Source: Beijerinckiaceae bacterium (GTDB taxonomy: Bacteria; Pseudomonadota; Alphaproteobacteria; Rhizobiales; Beijerinckiaceae). From it: a stretch of 6,307 nucleotides of DNA. Numbering within the stretch: the first letter of the stretch is position 1; each line of letters begins with the position of its first letter. The notes under the pieces were generated by a model. The model searched no databases. It was not told where the DNA came from and worked only from the letters and a program-made list of their open reading frames with translations. The stretch is from positions 1 to 6,307 of the forward strand of contig CANCSY010000189.1 of the NCBI GenBank assembly GCA_947380915.1, given 5' to 3'. Shown one piece after another: positions 1 to 6,307 of this stretch. A program made the translations under genes and the position numbers.

Positions 1-21
1 CATGGGACATGAGGGCTGCAT

Positions 22-38
22 ATCCCCCCCGGGGGGAT
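22..38. repeat. Short C/G-run palindrome upstream of the sugar kinase
   Basis: Two 8-base arms, atcccccc and ggggggat, flank a single central c, so the site reads the same on both strands apart from the centre. It lies about 85 bases before the kinase start. An RNA hairpin would have to open at least one pair to form a loop, so it could be a protein-binding palindrome, a structural element or chance. No U-run follows, so it is not a standard terminator for either strand. The inverted symmetry is plain in the sequence, and any function is unknown. Confidence 0.35.
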
Positions 39-123
39 GTGGCAAGGTGTCCTTTGGCCGCCGCGCCTTTCATTCGTCCTTTCGAGCGCTAGACTGGTAG
101 GACAAACCCGCGAGGATCATCCC

Positions 124-1011
124 ATGGAAGCGCTCTTCATCGGCCAGACCTATATCGACGTGACCCTGATCGCGGATGAAATGCCCAAGGGAGACGAGAA
201 GGCGGTCGCCAGGGACTATGCCGTATCCTTCGGCGGCAACGCGCTCACCGCCGCCTTCGCCTGCGCGAAGCTTGGCTTCGTGCCGGATCTTCTGACCTCG
301 CTCGCCGATGACTGGCTGGGGCGCATGTTTCTCGACATGGCCGCGAAATATCAGATCCCCATCCATGCGCGTAAGGTGAAGCGTTCCTCTCTGTCCTTCA
401 TCCTGCCCCGCGAGGGCAAGCGAGCCATCCTGCGCGCCCGCGACGACGCCTATCTGCATCCCTTCCCGACCCTGAATCTTGATGGCTGCCGGGCGCTGCA
501 TCTGGATGGGCACCAGTCCGACGCAGCCATCCATTACGCCAGACTGTGCCGCGAGATGGGGGTACTGACCTCGCTGGATGGCGGGGGCCTTCGCTCGAAC
601 ACCCATGAACTCCTGGGCTTCATAGACATCGCCATCGTCGCGGAGCGTCTGTGCGAGCAGATGAATCTCGATGACCGCGCCATGCTCGCCTATCTCAAGG
701 CGCGCGGCTGCAGGATTGGCGGCGTAACACAGGGGGAGCGGGGAATGCTCTGGTATGACGAGAGCGGCGAGGTGCGGCGCCTGCCCGCCTTGCCCGTTCC
801 AGCCTCGCTGATCGTGGATACGTCAGGTGCGGGAGATGTGTTTCACGGTGCCTATGTGGCGGCCTGGCTGGCGCGGCCGGCGGGGTCCTGGGCGAGCCAT
901 TTCGACTATGCGCGCGGAGCCTCCGCGTTCAAAATTCAACACCTTGGAAATGAGGCCGGATTACCCGGTCCTGCGGATGTCGACCATATGCAGGCGCTCT
1001 ATGGCGGCTAG
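124..1011 (+). CDS. PfkB/ribokinase-family carbohydrate kinase, YihV-like
   Basis: A cytoplasmic kinase of 295 residues, normal length for the PfkB family, which transfers the ATP gamma-phosphate to a hydroxyl of a sugar or sugar-like substrate. The N-terminal substrate-binding region carries GGNA at 37-40. The C-terminal family signature DTSGAGD lies at 232-238, where the GAGD loop forms the anion hole and D238 is the expected catalytic base. Around it, VTQGERG (201-207) and FHGAYVAAW (240-248) resemble the pattern I recall for E. coli sulfofructose kinase YihV (VTQG..., DTTGAGDVFHGA), as do LHLDGH (126-130 region) and SLDGG. This is a subgroup hint, and the substrate is not shown. The ATG at 124 is chosen because a GAGG motif sits 8 bases before it and the family fold begins there. 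An in-frame ATG at 37 would add 29 residues unlike the family. No other sugar-catabolism or transport gene is in the window. The gene converges on the membrane-protein gene, with 14 bases between the stops. Confidence 0.9.
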   Translation: MEALFIGQTYIDVTLIADEMPKGDEKAVARDYAVSFGGNALTAAFACAKLGFVPDLLTSLADDWLGRMFLDMAAKYQIPIHARKVKRSSLSFILPREGKRAILRARDDAYLHPFPTLNLDGCRALHLDGHQSDAAIHYARLCREMGVLTSLDGGGLRSNTHELLGFIDIAIVAERLCEQMNLDDRAMLAYLKARGCRIGGVTQGERGMLWYDESGEVRRLPALPVPASLIVDTSGAGDVFHGAYVAAWLARPAGSWASHFDYARGASAFKIQHLGNEAGLPGPADVDHMQALYGG

Positions 1012-1025
1012 TTGGCGAGCGCCGG

Positions 1026-1562
1026 TCAGATACGATCGCGTCGGTCTCGGGACAGCAGGGTCGCCTCCCTGATGCGCGGGGCCGGGGCCATGATGATGGC
1101 CTTGCGCATCAGTGACCTGAAGGTGATCACTAGGAACAGCCGCTCAAGCGCATAGGCGATCATCATCAGCAACATGAAGGCGCTGGCCCTGGTCAACAGG
1201 CCTTGCCCGGAGATGGCGATGGAACTGGTGAAATGGCCGGATGAGCTTCGCACGATATCGGGAACCACCTGGTTCCAATCGGCGCCCAAGACGACATAAT
1301 CCAGTTTCACCAATCGGTTGCTCCCCCGATCTGCGAAACTGACCTCGCATAGCTGGAGAATGTAGGCAATGCCCCTGCATTGGGCGGGCTTGGGTTCAAC
1401 ATCCGCAGCGAAATCCCAGCGGCCACTGTAGGACCCGTCTTTCCACAAGAGGGGACCATAGGCATATACCGGGAAAGCCATCAGAATGAGTACGAGGACG
1501 CGGGCGATCCGTTTCATGCGACGATATTCCGCTTGGAGAGGTTCTGGCAGGACCACTGACAT
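1026..1562 (-). CDS. Unrecognised two-helix inner-membrane protein
   Basis: I do not recognise this 178-residue protein. It has a basic N-terminus (RRMKR, 14-18) and a hydrophobic segment at about 20-38. A region of roughly 85 residues with two cysteines (C62 and C72) follows, then a second hydrophobic segment at about 125-147 and a basic tail (RSLMRK, then RDRRDR at the end). By the positive-inside rule, both ends should be cytoplasmic and the cysteine-bearing middle periplasmic. The first segment could instead be a cleaved signal, since VYAYG follows it. Start choice is uncertain: the ATG at 1562 has a modest AGG 10 bases upstream, while the in-frame ATG at 1517 (MKRIARV...) gives a more typical signal-like N-terminus but lacks a clear ribosome site. 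GC content is lower than in neighbours: two sampled lines give 53% and 58%, against 67-77% in lines from the kinase and maeB. This could reflect transfer or just relaxed composition. The coherent hydrophobic layout supports a real gene. Confidence 0.7.
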   Translation of the reverse strand: MSVVLPEPLQAEYRRMKRIARVLVLILMAFPVYAYGPLLWKDGSYSGRWDFAADVEPKPAQCRGIAYILQLCEVSFADRGSNRLVKLDYVVLGADWNQVVPDIVRSSSGHFTSSIAISGQGLLTRASAFMLLMMIAYALERLFLVITFRSLMRKAIIMAPAPRIREATLLSRDRRDRI

Positions 1563-1587
1563 TTTCTACGGACCTTATCCCTCAAAA

Positions 1588-1648
1588 ATTAACGATTTTC
1601 AATACTAAAGTTTCAAGATGATGTATAAATGTAAAAAAAATGTCAAGG
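1588..1648 (-). promoter_or_regulatory. Candidate promoter region of the membrane-protein gene
   Basis: Two -35-like elements face the membrane-protein gene. One is TTGAAA (1616-1611) with GTTAAT (1593-1588) after a 17-base spacer, which would leave a leader of roughly 20 bases before the ATG at 1562. The other is a perfect TTGACA (1646-1641) followed by eight T, but its best downstream matches (TACATC, CATCAT) are poor -10 elements. The whole block from 1563 to about 1670 is AT-rich (18 G/C in bases 1561-1620), which is favourable for promoter melting and contrasts with the rest of the window. The transcription start is not determined. Confidence 0.35.
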
Positions 1649-1715
1649 TGTTATTCTAACTTGTTTTTCGCGCTTCGAGCTGGTGGGCGTCGCGCCTTTT
1701 TCTGCGCTGCAGCAC

Positions 1716-1746
1716 AAAAAAGGGCCGGCGCGCGGCCGACCCTTTT
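1716..1746 (-). terminator. Rho-independent terminator of maeB, possibly bidirectional
   Basis: Read on the minus strand, GGGTCGGC (1742-1735) pairs with GCCGGCCC (1729-1722) in eight pairs including one G-T (G-U in RNA), around the 5-base loop CGCGC. Six T follow immediately (1721-1716). The stem can be extended by A-U pairs from AAAA at 1746-1743. It begins about 25 bases after the maeB stop codon. On the plus strand the same stem is followed by only four T (1743-1746), so termination in that direction is possible but weaker; no plus-strand gene ends close by. Confidence 0.85.
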
Positions 1747-1771
1747 CCCCATCTGATCAGCCGAGTCGTCT

Positions 1772-4069
1772 TCAGGCCCGCTCCGTCCGTTCGTGGGACT
1801 GCGCCTCCACCACCGCGATGGCCGTCATGTTGACGATGCCGCGCGCCGTGACGGATGAGGTCAGCACATGGGCGGGTTTGGCCGCGCCCATCAGGATGGG
1901 GCCCACCGGCAGGGCGTCGCCCAGAACCTTGGCGAACTGGAAGGCGATATTGGCGGCGTCGAGATTCGGCATGATCAGCAGATTCGCCTCGCCCTTCAGC
2001 CGCGATCCCGGCAGGACCTTTTCGCGGATGAGCCCGGAAAGTGCAGTATCTGCATGCATTTCGCCATCCACTTCCAGTTCGGGATGCTTCGCCTGAATGA
2101 GCGCCAGCGCCGCCCGCATCTTGCGGGATGAGGGCGAGTCATGGGAGCCGAAATCCGAATGGGAGAGCAGCGCCACTTTCGGCTCCATGCCGAAGAGATG
2201 CACATGCTTCACGCAGGAGGTCGTCATGTCAGCGATCTCCTGCGGGGTCGGATCCGTCCGCACATGGGTGTCGGAGACGAAGAACACACCGCGAGACGAG
2301 ATGAGCATGCTCATGGCCGACAGGCCAAGCACGCCCGGCGCAAGCCCGATGATGTCGCGGATCTGTTTGAGTCGATTGGCGAAACGACCCTCAAGACCGC
2401 ATAGCATGGCGTCCGCCTCGCCGCGCTGGACGGCGAGGGCGGCGATGACCGTGGGGGAGGTGCGCACCAGGGAGCGCACGACGTCGGGCGTATAGCCCTC
2501 GCGGCCCGCCACTTCGAGGAAGGTGTGGACATAATCGCGGTAGCGCGAATCGGACTCGGGGTTCACCAGTTCGAAATCCCGGCCCGCGCGCAGATTAAGG
2601 CCGAATCGTTCGATGCGGCTCTCGACCACGGTGGGGCGGCCGATGAGGATGGGGATCGCGAGTCCTTCCTCCAGCACCACTTCGGCGGCGCGCAACACGC
2701 GCTCGTCTTCGCCATCGGCGAAAATCACGCGGCGTTTGTCGCTCTTGGCCTGGGCGAAGACCGGTTTCATCACGAAGCCCGAGCGGAAGACGAAGCGCGA
2801 CAGGCTCTCCGTATAGGCTTCGAAATCGGTGATCGGCTTTTTCGCGACCCCCGATTCCATCGCCGCCCGCGCCACCGCAGGCGCGATGCGCAGGATGAGG
2901 CGGGGATCAAAGGGATTGGGGATCAGGGTCTGGGGACCGAAGGTCTGGGTCTGGCCGCCATAGGCGCGGGCTGCGACCTCGGAAGGGGCCTCCCGGGCCA
3001 GCGCTGCGATGGCGCGCACGGCGGCGAGTTTCATTTCCTCGTTGATCGTGGTCGCCCAGACATCCAGCGCGCCGCGGAAAATATAGGGGAAGCAGAGGAC
3101 GTTGTTGACCTGGTTGGGATAATCCGACCGGCCCGTGCAGATCAGCGCGTCGGGCCGGGCCGCCATGGCCTCTTCGGGCATGATCTCGGGATTGGGATTG
3201 GCCAGCGCCAGAATCAGCGGGCGCTCGCCCATGCTCTTGACCATGTCGGGCTTCAGCACGCCGCCGGCGGACAGGCCCAGGAAGATGTCGGCGCCGGGGA
3301 TCACCTCGGCGAGGGTCCGCGCATTCGAGGGCTGCGCATAGACCGCCTTCCAGGGGTCCATGAGCGTCTCGCGGCCCGCATAGACGACGCCTTCAAGGTC
3401 CGTGACCCAGATGTTCTCGCGCTTTGCGCCCAGGATCACCAGCAGGTTGAGGCAGGCGAGCGCCGCCGCGCCCGCGCCGGAGGCCACGATCTTCACGTCC
3501 TCGATCTTCTTGCCGCCGAATTCCAGCGCATTGGTCACGGCGGCCGCGACGATGATGGCGGTGCCATGCTGGTCGTCATGGAAGACCGGGATGTTCATGC
3601 GCTCGCGCAGGCGCTTCTCGACCTCGAAACATTCGGGGCCCTTGATGTCCTCGAGGTTGATGCCGCCGAAGGTCGGCTCCAGCGCCGCCACCACATCGAC
3701 GAGACGCTCGATGTTCTTCTCCGCCACCTCGATGTCGAAACAATCAATGCCCGCGAATTTCTTGAACAGGACCGCCTTGCCCTCCATGACGGGCTTGGAC
3801 GCCAGCGGGCCGATGTCGCCAAGACCCAGCACCGCAGTGCCATTGGTCAGCACCGCCACGAGGTTCTGGCGGGCGGTCAGATGAGCGGCTTGCGAGGGGT
3901 CTTCCGCGATCGCCTCGCAGGCCACCGCCACGCCCGGCGAATAGGCCAGCGCCAGATCGCGCTGGTTGCCCAGAGGCTTGGTAGCCTGGATCTCGAGTTT
4001 CCCGGGATTGGGATAGCGATGATAGCGCAGCGCGCTGGCGCGAAGTTCGTCGGAAATGATGGTCGCCAC
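1772..4069 (-). CDS. maeB: NADP-dependent malic enzyme, MaeB type with phosphotransacetylase-like C-terminal domain
   Basis: Catalyses oxidative decarboxylation of malate to pyruvate and CO2 with NADP+ in the cytoplasm, linking the TCA cycle to pyruvate and supplying NADPH. The length of 765 residues is typical of the fused MaeB class. The malic domain comes first: AYSPGVAV (42-49, presumed catalytic Y43), GLGDIGP (82-88) and [15 protein letters not shown] (95-109, presumed catalytic K98). Metal-binding acidic residues are expected at NLED (138-141) and HDDQHGT (164-170). The nucleotide-binding fold follows with SGAGAAA (197-203) and ALANPNPEI (288-296). From about 430 to the end lies a phosphotransacetylase-like domain ([50 protein letters not shown]). 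In characterised MaeB proteins this domain is regulatory (acetyl-CoA sensitive) and not an active transferase. The start is GTG at 4069, preceded by GAGGAG with a 5-base gap. It follows the DUF815 ATPase gene on the same strand after 121 bases and ends in a strong terminator. NADP preference is inferred from the family. Confidence 0.96.
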   Translation of the reverse strand: MATIISDELRASALRYHRYPNPGKLEIQATKPLGNQRDLALAYSPGVAVACEAIAEDPSQAAHLTARQNLVAVLTNGTAVLGLGDIGPLASKPVMEGKAVLFKKFAGIDCFDIEVAEKNIERLVDVVAALEPTFGGINLEDIKGPECFEVEKRLRERMNIPVFHDDQHGTAIIVAAAVTNALEFGGKKIEDVKIVASGAGAAALACLNLLVILGAKRENIWVTDLEGVVYAGRETLMDPWKAVYAQPSNARTLAEVIPGADIFLGLSAGGVLKPDMVKSMGERPLILALANPNPEIMPEEAMAARPDALICTGRSDYPNQVNNVLCFPYIFRGALDVWATTINEEMKLAAVRAIAALAREAPSEVAARAYGGQTQTFGPQTLIPNPFDPRLILRIAPAVARAAMESGVAKKPITDFEAYTESLSRFVFRSGFVMKPVFAQAKSDKRRVIFADGEDERVLRAAEVVLEEGLAIPILIGRPTVVESRIERFGLNLRAGRDFELVNPESDSRYRDYVHTFLEVAGREGYTPDVVRSLVRTSPTVIAALAVQRGEADAMLCGLEGRFANRLKQIRDIIGLAPGVLGLSAMSMLISSRGVFFVSDTHVRTDPTPQEIADMTTSCVKHVHLFGMEPKVALLSHSDFGSHDSPSSRKMRAALALIQAKHPELEVDGEMHADTALSGLIREKVLPGSRLKGEANLLIMPNLDAANIAFQFAKVLGDALPVGPILMGAAKPAHVLTSSVTARGIVNMTAIAVVEAQSHERTERA

Positions 4070-4080
4070 GGGCGCTCCTC
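4070..4080 (-). promoter_or_regulatory. Ribosome-binding site deciding the maeB GTG start
   Basis: On the minus strand GAGGAG (4080-4075) lies 5 bases before the GTG at 4069-4067. It is the strongest Shine-Dalgarno match near the 5' end of maeB. It supports the GTG start, and the resulting N-terminus (MATIISDEL...) leads directly into the [12 protein letters not shown] region typical of the family. Confidence 0.7.
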
Positions 4081-4190
4081 AAGCAGATGAATCTCAACAA
4101 CACCAAGGTGTGACAGGCGCAGGCGCAAAGGGCAATACACACGAAATCACAGAGGCATGGCGGGCTGACGACAGTGCGCCGCGCGCGCCC

Positions 4191-5066
4191 CTATCCCGTC
4201 TGCTTGCCGAGCCGTCCCGCGAGGTCCTGAATGAACTGCCAGGCTGTGCGCCCCGAGCGGGCGCCGCGGGTGGTGGCCCATTCGAGAGCTTGCGCCTGCA
4301 TCTGCGCCGCGTCCGCGTCGAGGCCGAAATGGGCGGCGTAACCGCGCACCATGGCCAGATATTCGTCCTGGGAGCAGCGGTGAAAGCCCAGCCAGAGGCC
4401 GAAGCGGTCGGAGAGGGAGACCTTCTCCTCCACGGCCTCGCCGGGGTTGATGGCGGTGCCGCCCTCGTTGTCCATCATGGAGCGCGGCAGCAGGTGGCGG
4501 CGGTTCGAGGTGGCGTAGAACAGCACATTGGGCGGGCGTCCCTCGATGCCGCCTTCCAGCACCGCCTTCAGGGACTTGTAGGACGTATCCTCGGCGTCAA
4601 AAGAGAGGTCGTCGCAAAAGAGAATGAAGGGGTAGGGGGCGGGCCGCACCCGGCTCATCAGGGCGGGCAGGGTCTCGATGTCCTCCCGGTGGATCTCGAC
4701 GAGTTTCATGGGGCGCGCATCTGGCGCTGTTCGCGTGGCGTTGATCTGCGCATGGACGGCCTTGACCAGCGAGGACTTGCCCATGCCGCGCGCGCCCCAG
4801 AGCAGCGCATTGTTGGCGGGCAGCCCTCTGGCGAAACGCTCGGTGTTCTCCACCAGAAGGTCGCGCACCAGGTCGATGCCGCGCAGCAGGCCGATGTCGA
4901 CCCGGTTGACCCGGGGCACCGGCGTGAAGCCGCAGGAGGCGGCATGCCAGACAAAGGCGTCGGCGGCGTCGAAATCGACGGCGGCGGTGGTCTGGGGGGC
5001 GAGGCGGTCGAGCGCATCGGCGATGCGCGCGAGGGTGGCGAGAAGGGCTGTGGAGTCGATGGTCAT
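4191..5066 (-). CDS. DUF815-family AAA+ ATP-binding protein
   Basis: A 291-residue P-loop ATPase matching the layout of the DUF815 family, whose cellular role is poorly known. A helical N-terminal region is followed by the Walker A loop GARGMGKSS (91-99; K97 and S98 bind the nucleotide phosphates and Mg). Walker B is FILFCDDLSF (147-156), with D152/D153 coordinating Mg and activating water. A sensor-1-like YATSNRRHL spans 184-192. Next comes SLSDRFGLWLGF (217-228), where R221 could act as an arginine finger. A C-terminal SGRTAWQFIQD (271-281) resembles a sensor-2 or lid motif. No signal peptide or membrane segment is visible, so it should be cytoplasmic. The ATG at 5066 has only a weak GGGA-like ribosome site upstream. 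The gene is divergent from the secreted hydrolase and is followed after 121 bases by maeB on the same strand, so co-transcription is possible. The partner or substrate protein is not evident. Confidence 0.88.
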   Translation of the reverse strand: MTIDSTALLATLARIADALDRLAPQTTAAVDFDAADAFVWHAASCGFTPVPRVNRVDIGLLRGIDLVRDLLVENTERFARGLPANNALLWGARGMGKSSLVKAVHAQINATRTAPDARPMKLVEIHREDIETLPALMSRVRPAPYPFILFCDDLSFDAEDTSYKSLKAVLEGGIEGRPPNVLFYATSNRRHLLPRSMMDNEGGTAINPGEAVEEKVSLSDRFGLWLGFHRCSQDEYLAMVRGYAAHFGLDADAAQMQAQALEWATTRGARSGRTAWQFIQDLAGRLGKQTG

Positions 5067-5218
5067 GGGGCGTCCCGCTGCTTGTGCTGGCGCCTATAGC
5101 AGCAAGGCGGCGCGGGAAATAGCCCTGTCGAGGCTTGCGGTGGGGTGGATGGACGAGCTTGACAAGACGCCGCCATGGCCGGGATATGAACCTCAATCAC
5201 GTCGCAGGGGAGGGGTCC
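5067..5218. promoter_or_regulatory. Divergent intergenic region between the ATPase and hydrolase genes
   Basis: This 152-base gap must carry the 5' signals of both flanking genes. The plus-strand side has a clear promoter (listed separately). For the minus-strand ATPase the best sign is a CTATAG at 5094-5099, which resembles an alphaproteobacterial -10 about 30 bases before the start codon. The bases 17 upstream of it (CTATTT) are a poor -35, so the ATPase promoter is unresolved. No clear operator repeat or riboswitch-like structure is apparent. Confidence 0.4.
5159..5187 (+). promoter_or_regulatory. Sigma-70-type promoter of the secreted hydrolase
   Basis: A perfect TTGACA (5159-5164), preceded by C so that it also reads CTTGAC, is followed after 17 bases by GGATAT (5182-5187). 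The ATAT end matches the looser -10 (CTATAT-like) common in alphaproteobacteria but is a poor match to the E. coli TATAAT. Transcription would start near 5194, leaving a leader of about 25 bases that contains the ribosome-binding site. Confidence 0.5.
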
Positions 5219-6232
5219 ATGTCGCTCACATCGCTTTTCGCACGCCAGGGCCGCGCCAGATTGCGCCTCTCTGTGCTTTTGGCTGCTTCTCTGGCGGGTT
5301 TCGCCCCGCTCGCGGCGCAGACCCCGCAGGATCTGGCCTCCCGCACCGAACTGCGCCCCTTTTCCTCGCTCAGCCTCAGCGATAGCCAGTTCCTTCAGGG
5401 GGATAGCAAGGCGACGCCCGTGACCATCGCGGGCGAGCTGCGCTTTCCCGCCACCGCCGCAGCAGGCGCCAAATTGCCTGCCGTCATCGTGGTGCATGGT
5501 TCCGGCGGCGCCAGCGCCACCACCGAAAACTGGGCGCGCATCTTCAACCGCATGGGAATCGCCAGTTTCGTGATCGATAGTTTTTCGGGTCGCGGGTTGA
5601 CGGCGGTGAGCACCAATCAGGGCGCCATGGGGCGCTTCAACATGTTGCTCGACACATTCCGCGCCCAGGAGGTTCTCGCCGCCCATCCGCGCATCGATCC
5701 CGCGCGCATCGCGGTCATCGGCTTTTCGCGCGGCGGCACGGCGGTGCTCTACACGGCCATGCGCCGCTTCCAGAACATATGGTCGCCCAATTTCAAGGTG
5801 GTCGGAACCTTCCCCCTCTACGCCTCCTGCTTCGATCAGGTGGACGAGGATACGGATGTGGTCGGCCCCATCCGCGAATTTCACGGCGATGCGGACGATT
5901 ATGCCTCGATCCAGCAATGCCGGGATTATTTCAAGCGCATGAAGGCCGCCGGGCGCGATGTGGCGCAGATGGAGTTCCCTGGCGCGCACCACGGCTATGA
6001 CAATGTGCTCGGCAAAACAGAGGCGAGCGTCTCCACGGGCTCCCAGAGCCAGCGCATGTGTTCCGTGCGCGAGGAAAAGGGCGTTCTGGTCAATCAGCAG
6101 ACCAAGCAGGAATTCACCTACAAGGACGCCTGCGTGACCGTGGACCCCCATTCCGGCCATAATCCGGACGCGACTGCCAAGACCATCGCTGCGGTGACGG
6201 GGGAGTTGCGGGGGTTGTTCAAGCTGCCGTAG
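5219..6232 (+). CDS. Secreted dienelactone-hydrolase-like alpha/beta hydrolase
   Basis: A 337-residue exported serine hydrolase, probably periplasmic, acting on an ester or similar bond in an unknown substrate. Residues 1-33 form a Sec-type signal peptide: a basic stretch (R9-R16), a hydrophobic core (SVLLAASLAGFA), and likely cleavage near LAA/QTP at 33-34. The mature part shows VIVVHGSGG (about 89-97, oxyanion-hole region) and the nucleophile elbow IGFSRGG with S170. HGDADDY follows (about 222-228, with D226 in the usual acid position of the G-x-x-D motif), then PGAHHGYDN with H258 as the probable catalytic histidine. The triad order Ser-Asp-His is intact. Four cysteines in the mature protein (C204, C234, C281, C305) could form disulfides in the periplasm. 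The ATG at 5219 is chosen because a purine-rich AGGGGAGG lies just upstream and the signal peptide starts there. The longer in-frame ATG at 5135 precedes the predicted promoter's -35 element. The gene appears to be a single unit. Confidence 0.87.
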   Translation: MSLTSLFARQGRARLRLSVLLAASLAGFAPLAAQTPQDLASRTELRPFSSLSLSDSQFLQGDSKATPVTIAGELRFPATAAAGAKLPAVIVVHGSGGASATTENWARIFNRMGIASFVIDSFSGRGLTAVSTNQGAMGRFNMLLDTFRAQEVLAAHPRIDPARIAVIGFSRGGTAVLYTAMRRFQNIWSPNFKVVGTFPLYASCFDQVDEDTDVVGPIREFHGDADDYASIQQCRDYFKRMKAAGRDVAQMEFPGAHHGYDNVLGKTEASVSTGSQSQRMCSVREEKGVLVNQQTKQEFTYKDACVTVDPHSGHNPDATAKTIAAVTGELRGLFKLP

Positions 6233-6235
6233 GGG

Positions 6236-6260
6236 AGGCTTCGCGGCGCGAAAATCGCCT
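6236..6260. other. Weak composite stem-loop after the hydrolase gene
   Basis: TTCGC and GCGAA (6240-6244 and 6248-6252) can pair around a 3-base loop, and AGGC (6236-6239) can pair with GCCT (6257-6260) across a 4-base bulge. No T-run follows on either strand, so this is not a standard intrinsic terminator. It may be a weak end signal for the hydrolase transcript or a chance structure. It begins 3 bases after the stop codon. Confidence 0.25.
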
Positions 6261-6267
6261 GAAACCC

Positions 6268-6307
6268 CTACTTATCAAGGCGTAACGCCAGCAGCTTCTC
6301 TCCCCCT
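6268..6307 (-). CDS. Possible C-terminal end of a minus-strand gene cut by the window edge
   Basis: On the minus strand one frame stays open from the right edge to a TAG at 6270-6268, giving the 12-residue end GGEKLLALRLDK. It would converge on the hydrolase gene with about 35 bases between the stops, a normal arrangement. Twelve codons are too few to judge coding potential, one of them is TTA (unusual in DNA this rich in GC), and another frame is also open until a nearby stop. No function can be suggested. Confidence 0.2.
   Translation of the reverse strand, partial: GGEKLLALRLDK

Noticed and set aside
1..10. CAT triplets at 1-3 and 8-10 that could be ATG starts of a divergent gene running off the left edge
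   Set aside because: At most a few codons are visible, and no well-placed ribosome site precedes either ATG on the minus strand, so nothing can be supported.
67..95. CTTTCA ... TAGACT as a promoter for the sugar kinase
   Set aside because: The -10-like TAGACT is fair, but the -35 matches only three of six positions, which is not enough to annotate.
37..123. Extended N-terminus of the sugar kinase starting at the ATG at 37
   Set aside because: The extra 29 residues do not resemble the start of PfkB proteins, and the ATG at 124 has a well-spaced GAGG ribosome site.
2525..4090. A 521-codon open frame on the plus strand, antisense to maeB
   Set aside because: It is the mirror of a strongly conserved coding sequence in high-GC DNA, where antisense frames often stay open. 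Its translation is rich in H, R, G and D without fold-like motifs, while every maeB motif is intact on the other strand.
4100..4111. Inverted repeat acacc-aa-ggtgt in the gap before maeB, considered as an operator
   Set aside because: The arms are only 5 bases and the 2-base centre is too short for an RNA loop. No second copy is seen, so chance is the simpler explanation.
4056..5099. A 347-codon open frame on the plus strand, antisense to the ATPase gene
   Set aside because: The opposite strand has intact Walker A and B motifs. The plus-strand translation is low-complexity G/A/V/H/R sequence typical of antisense shadows, and it would overlap the maeB start.
5063..6160. A 365-codon open frame on the minus strand, antisense to the hydrolase
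   Set aside because: The hydrolase on the plus strand has a signal peptide, catalytic motifs, a ribosome site and a promoter. The antisense frame has none of these and runs over the ATPase start region.

Overview
The window looks like an ordinary, GC-rich stretch of alphaproteobacterial chromosome. This rests on high GC content (a sampled 60-base line inside maeB has 46 G/C, 77%), strong third-position G/C use, promoters resembling the CTTGAC / xxATAT pattern, and the character of the proteins. I cannot name a genus. It holds five complete protein genes. I see no rRNA, tRNA, CRISPR array, insertion sequence, integrase or attachment-site repeat.

Layout, left to right. (1) A plus-strand PfkB/ribokinase-family sugar kinase (124-1011), whose sequence pattern recalls the sulfofructose-kinase (YihV) branch. 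(2) Converging on it with only 14 bases between the stops is a minus-strand gene for a small two-helix membrane protein that I do not recognise (1026-1562). It is visibly poorer in GC than its neighbours and is preceded by a roughly 120-base AT-rich block (about 30% GC). (3) A strong stem-loop terminator (1716-1746) closes the next minus-strand unit. (4) That unit contains maeB (1772-4069), an NADP-type malic enzyme fused to a phosphotransacetylase-like domain. (5) Upstream of maeB on the same strand is a DUF815-type AAA+ ATPase (4191-5066). (6) Divergent from the ATPase is a secreted dienelactone-hydrolase-like alpha/beta hydrolase (5219-6232), with a recognisable promoter in front.

Operon logic. 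The ATPase and maeB are codirectional with a 121-base gap, no visible terminator between them and one good terminator after maeB, so they may share a transcript. No functional link between them is established. The kinase, the membrane protein and the hydrolase appear to be separate single-gene units.

The malic enzyme provides pyruvate and reducing power from malate. The kinase phosphorylates an unidentified sugar, and the hydrolase acts outside the cytoplasm on an unknown ester-like substrate.

I found no convincing sign of a new biological system. The least explained items are the orphan membrane protein with its AT-rich upstream region and the pairing of DUF815 with maeB. Long open frames antisense to maeB, the ATPase and the hydrolase are judged to be artefacts of high GC content.
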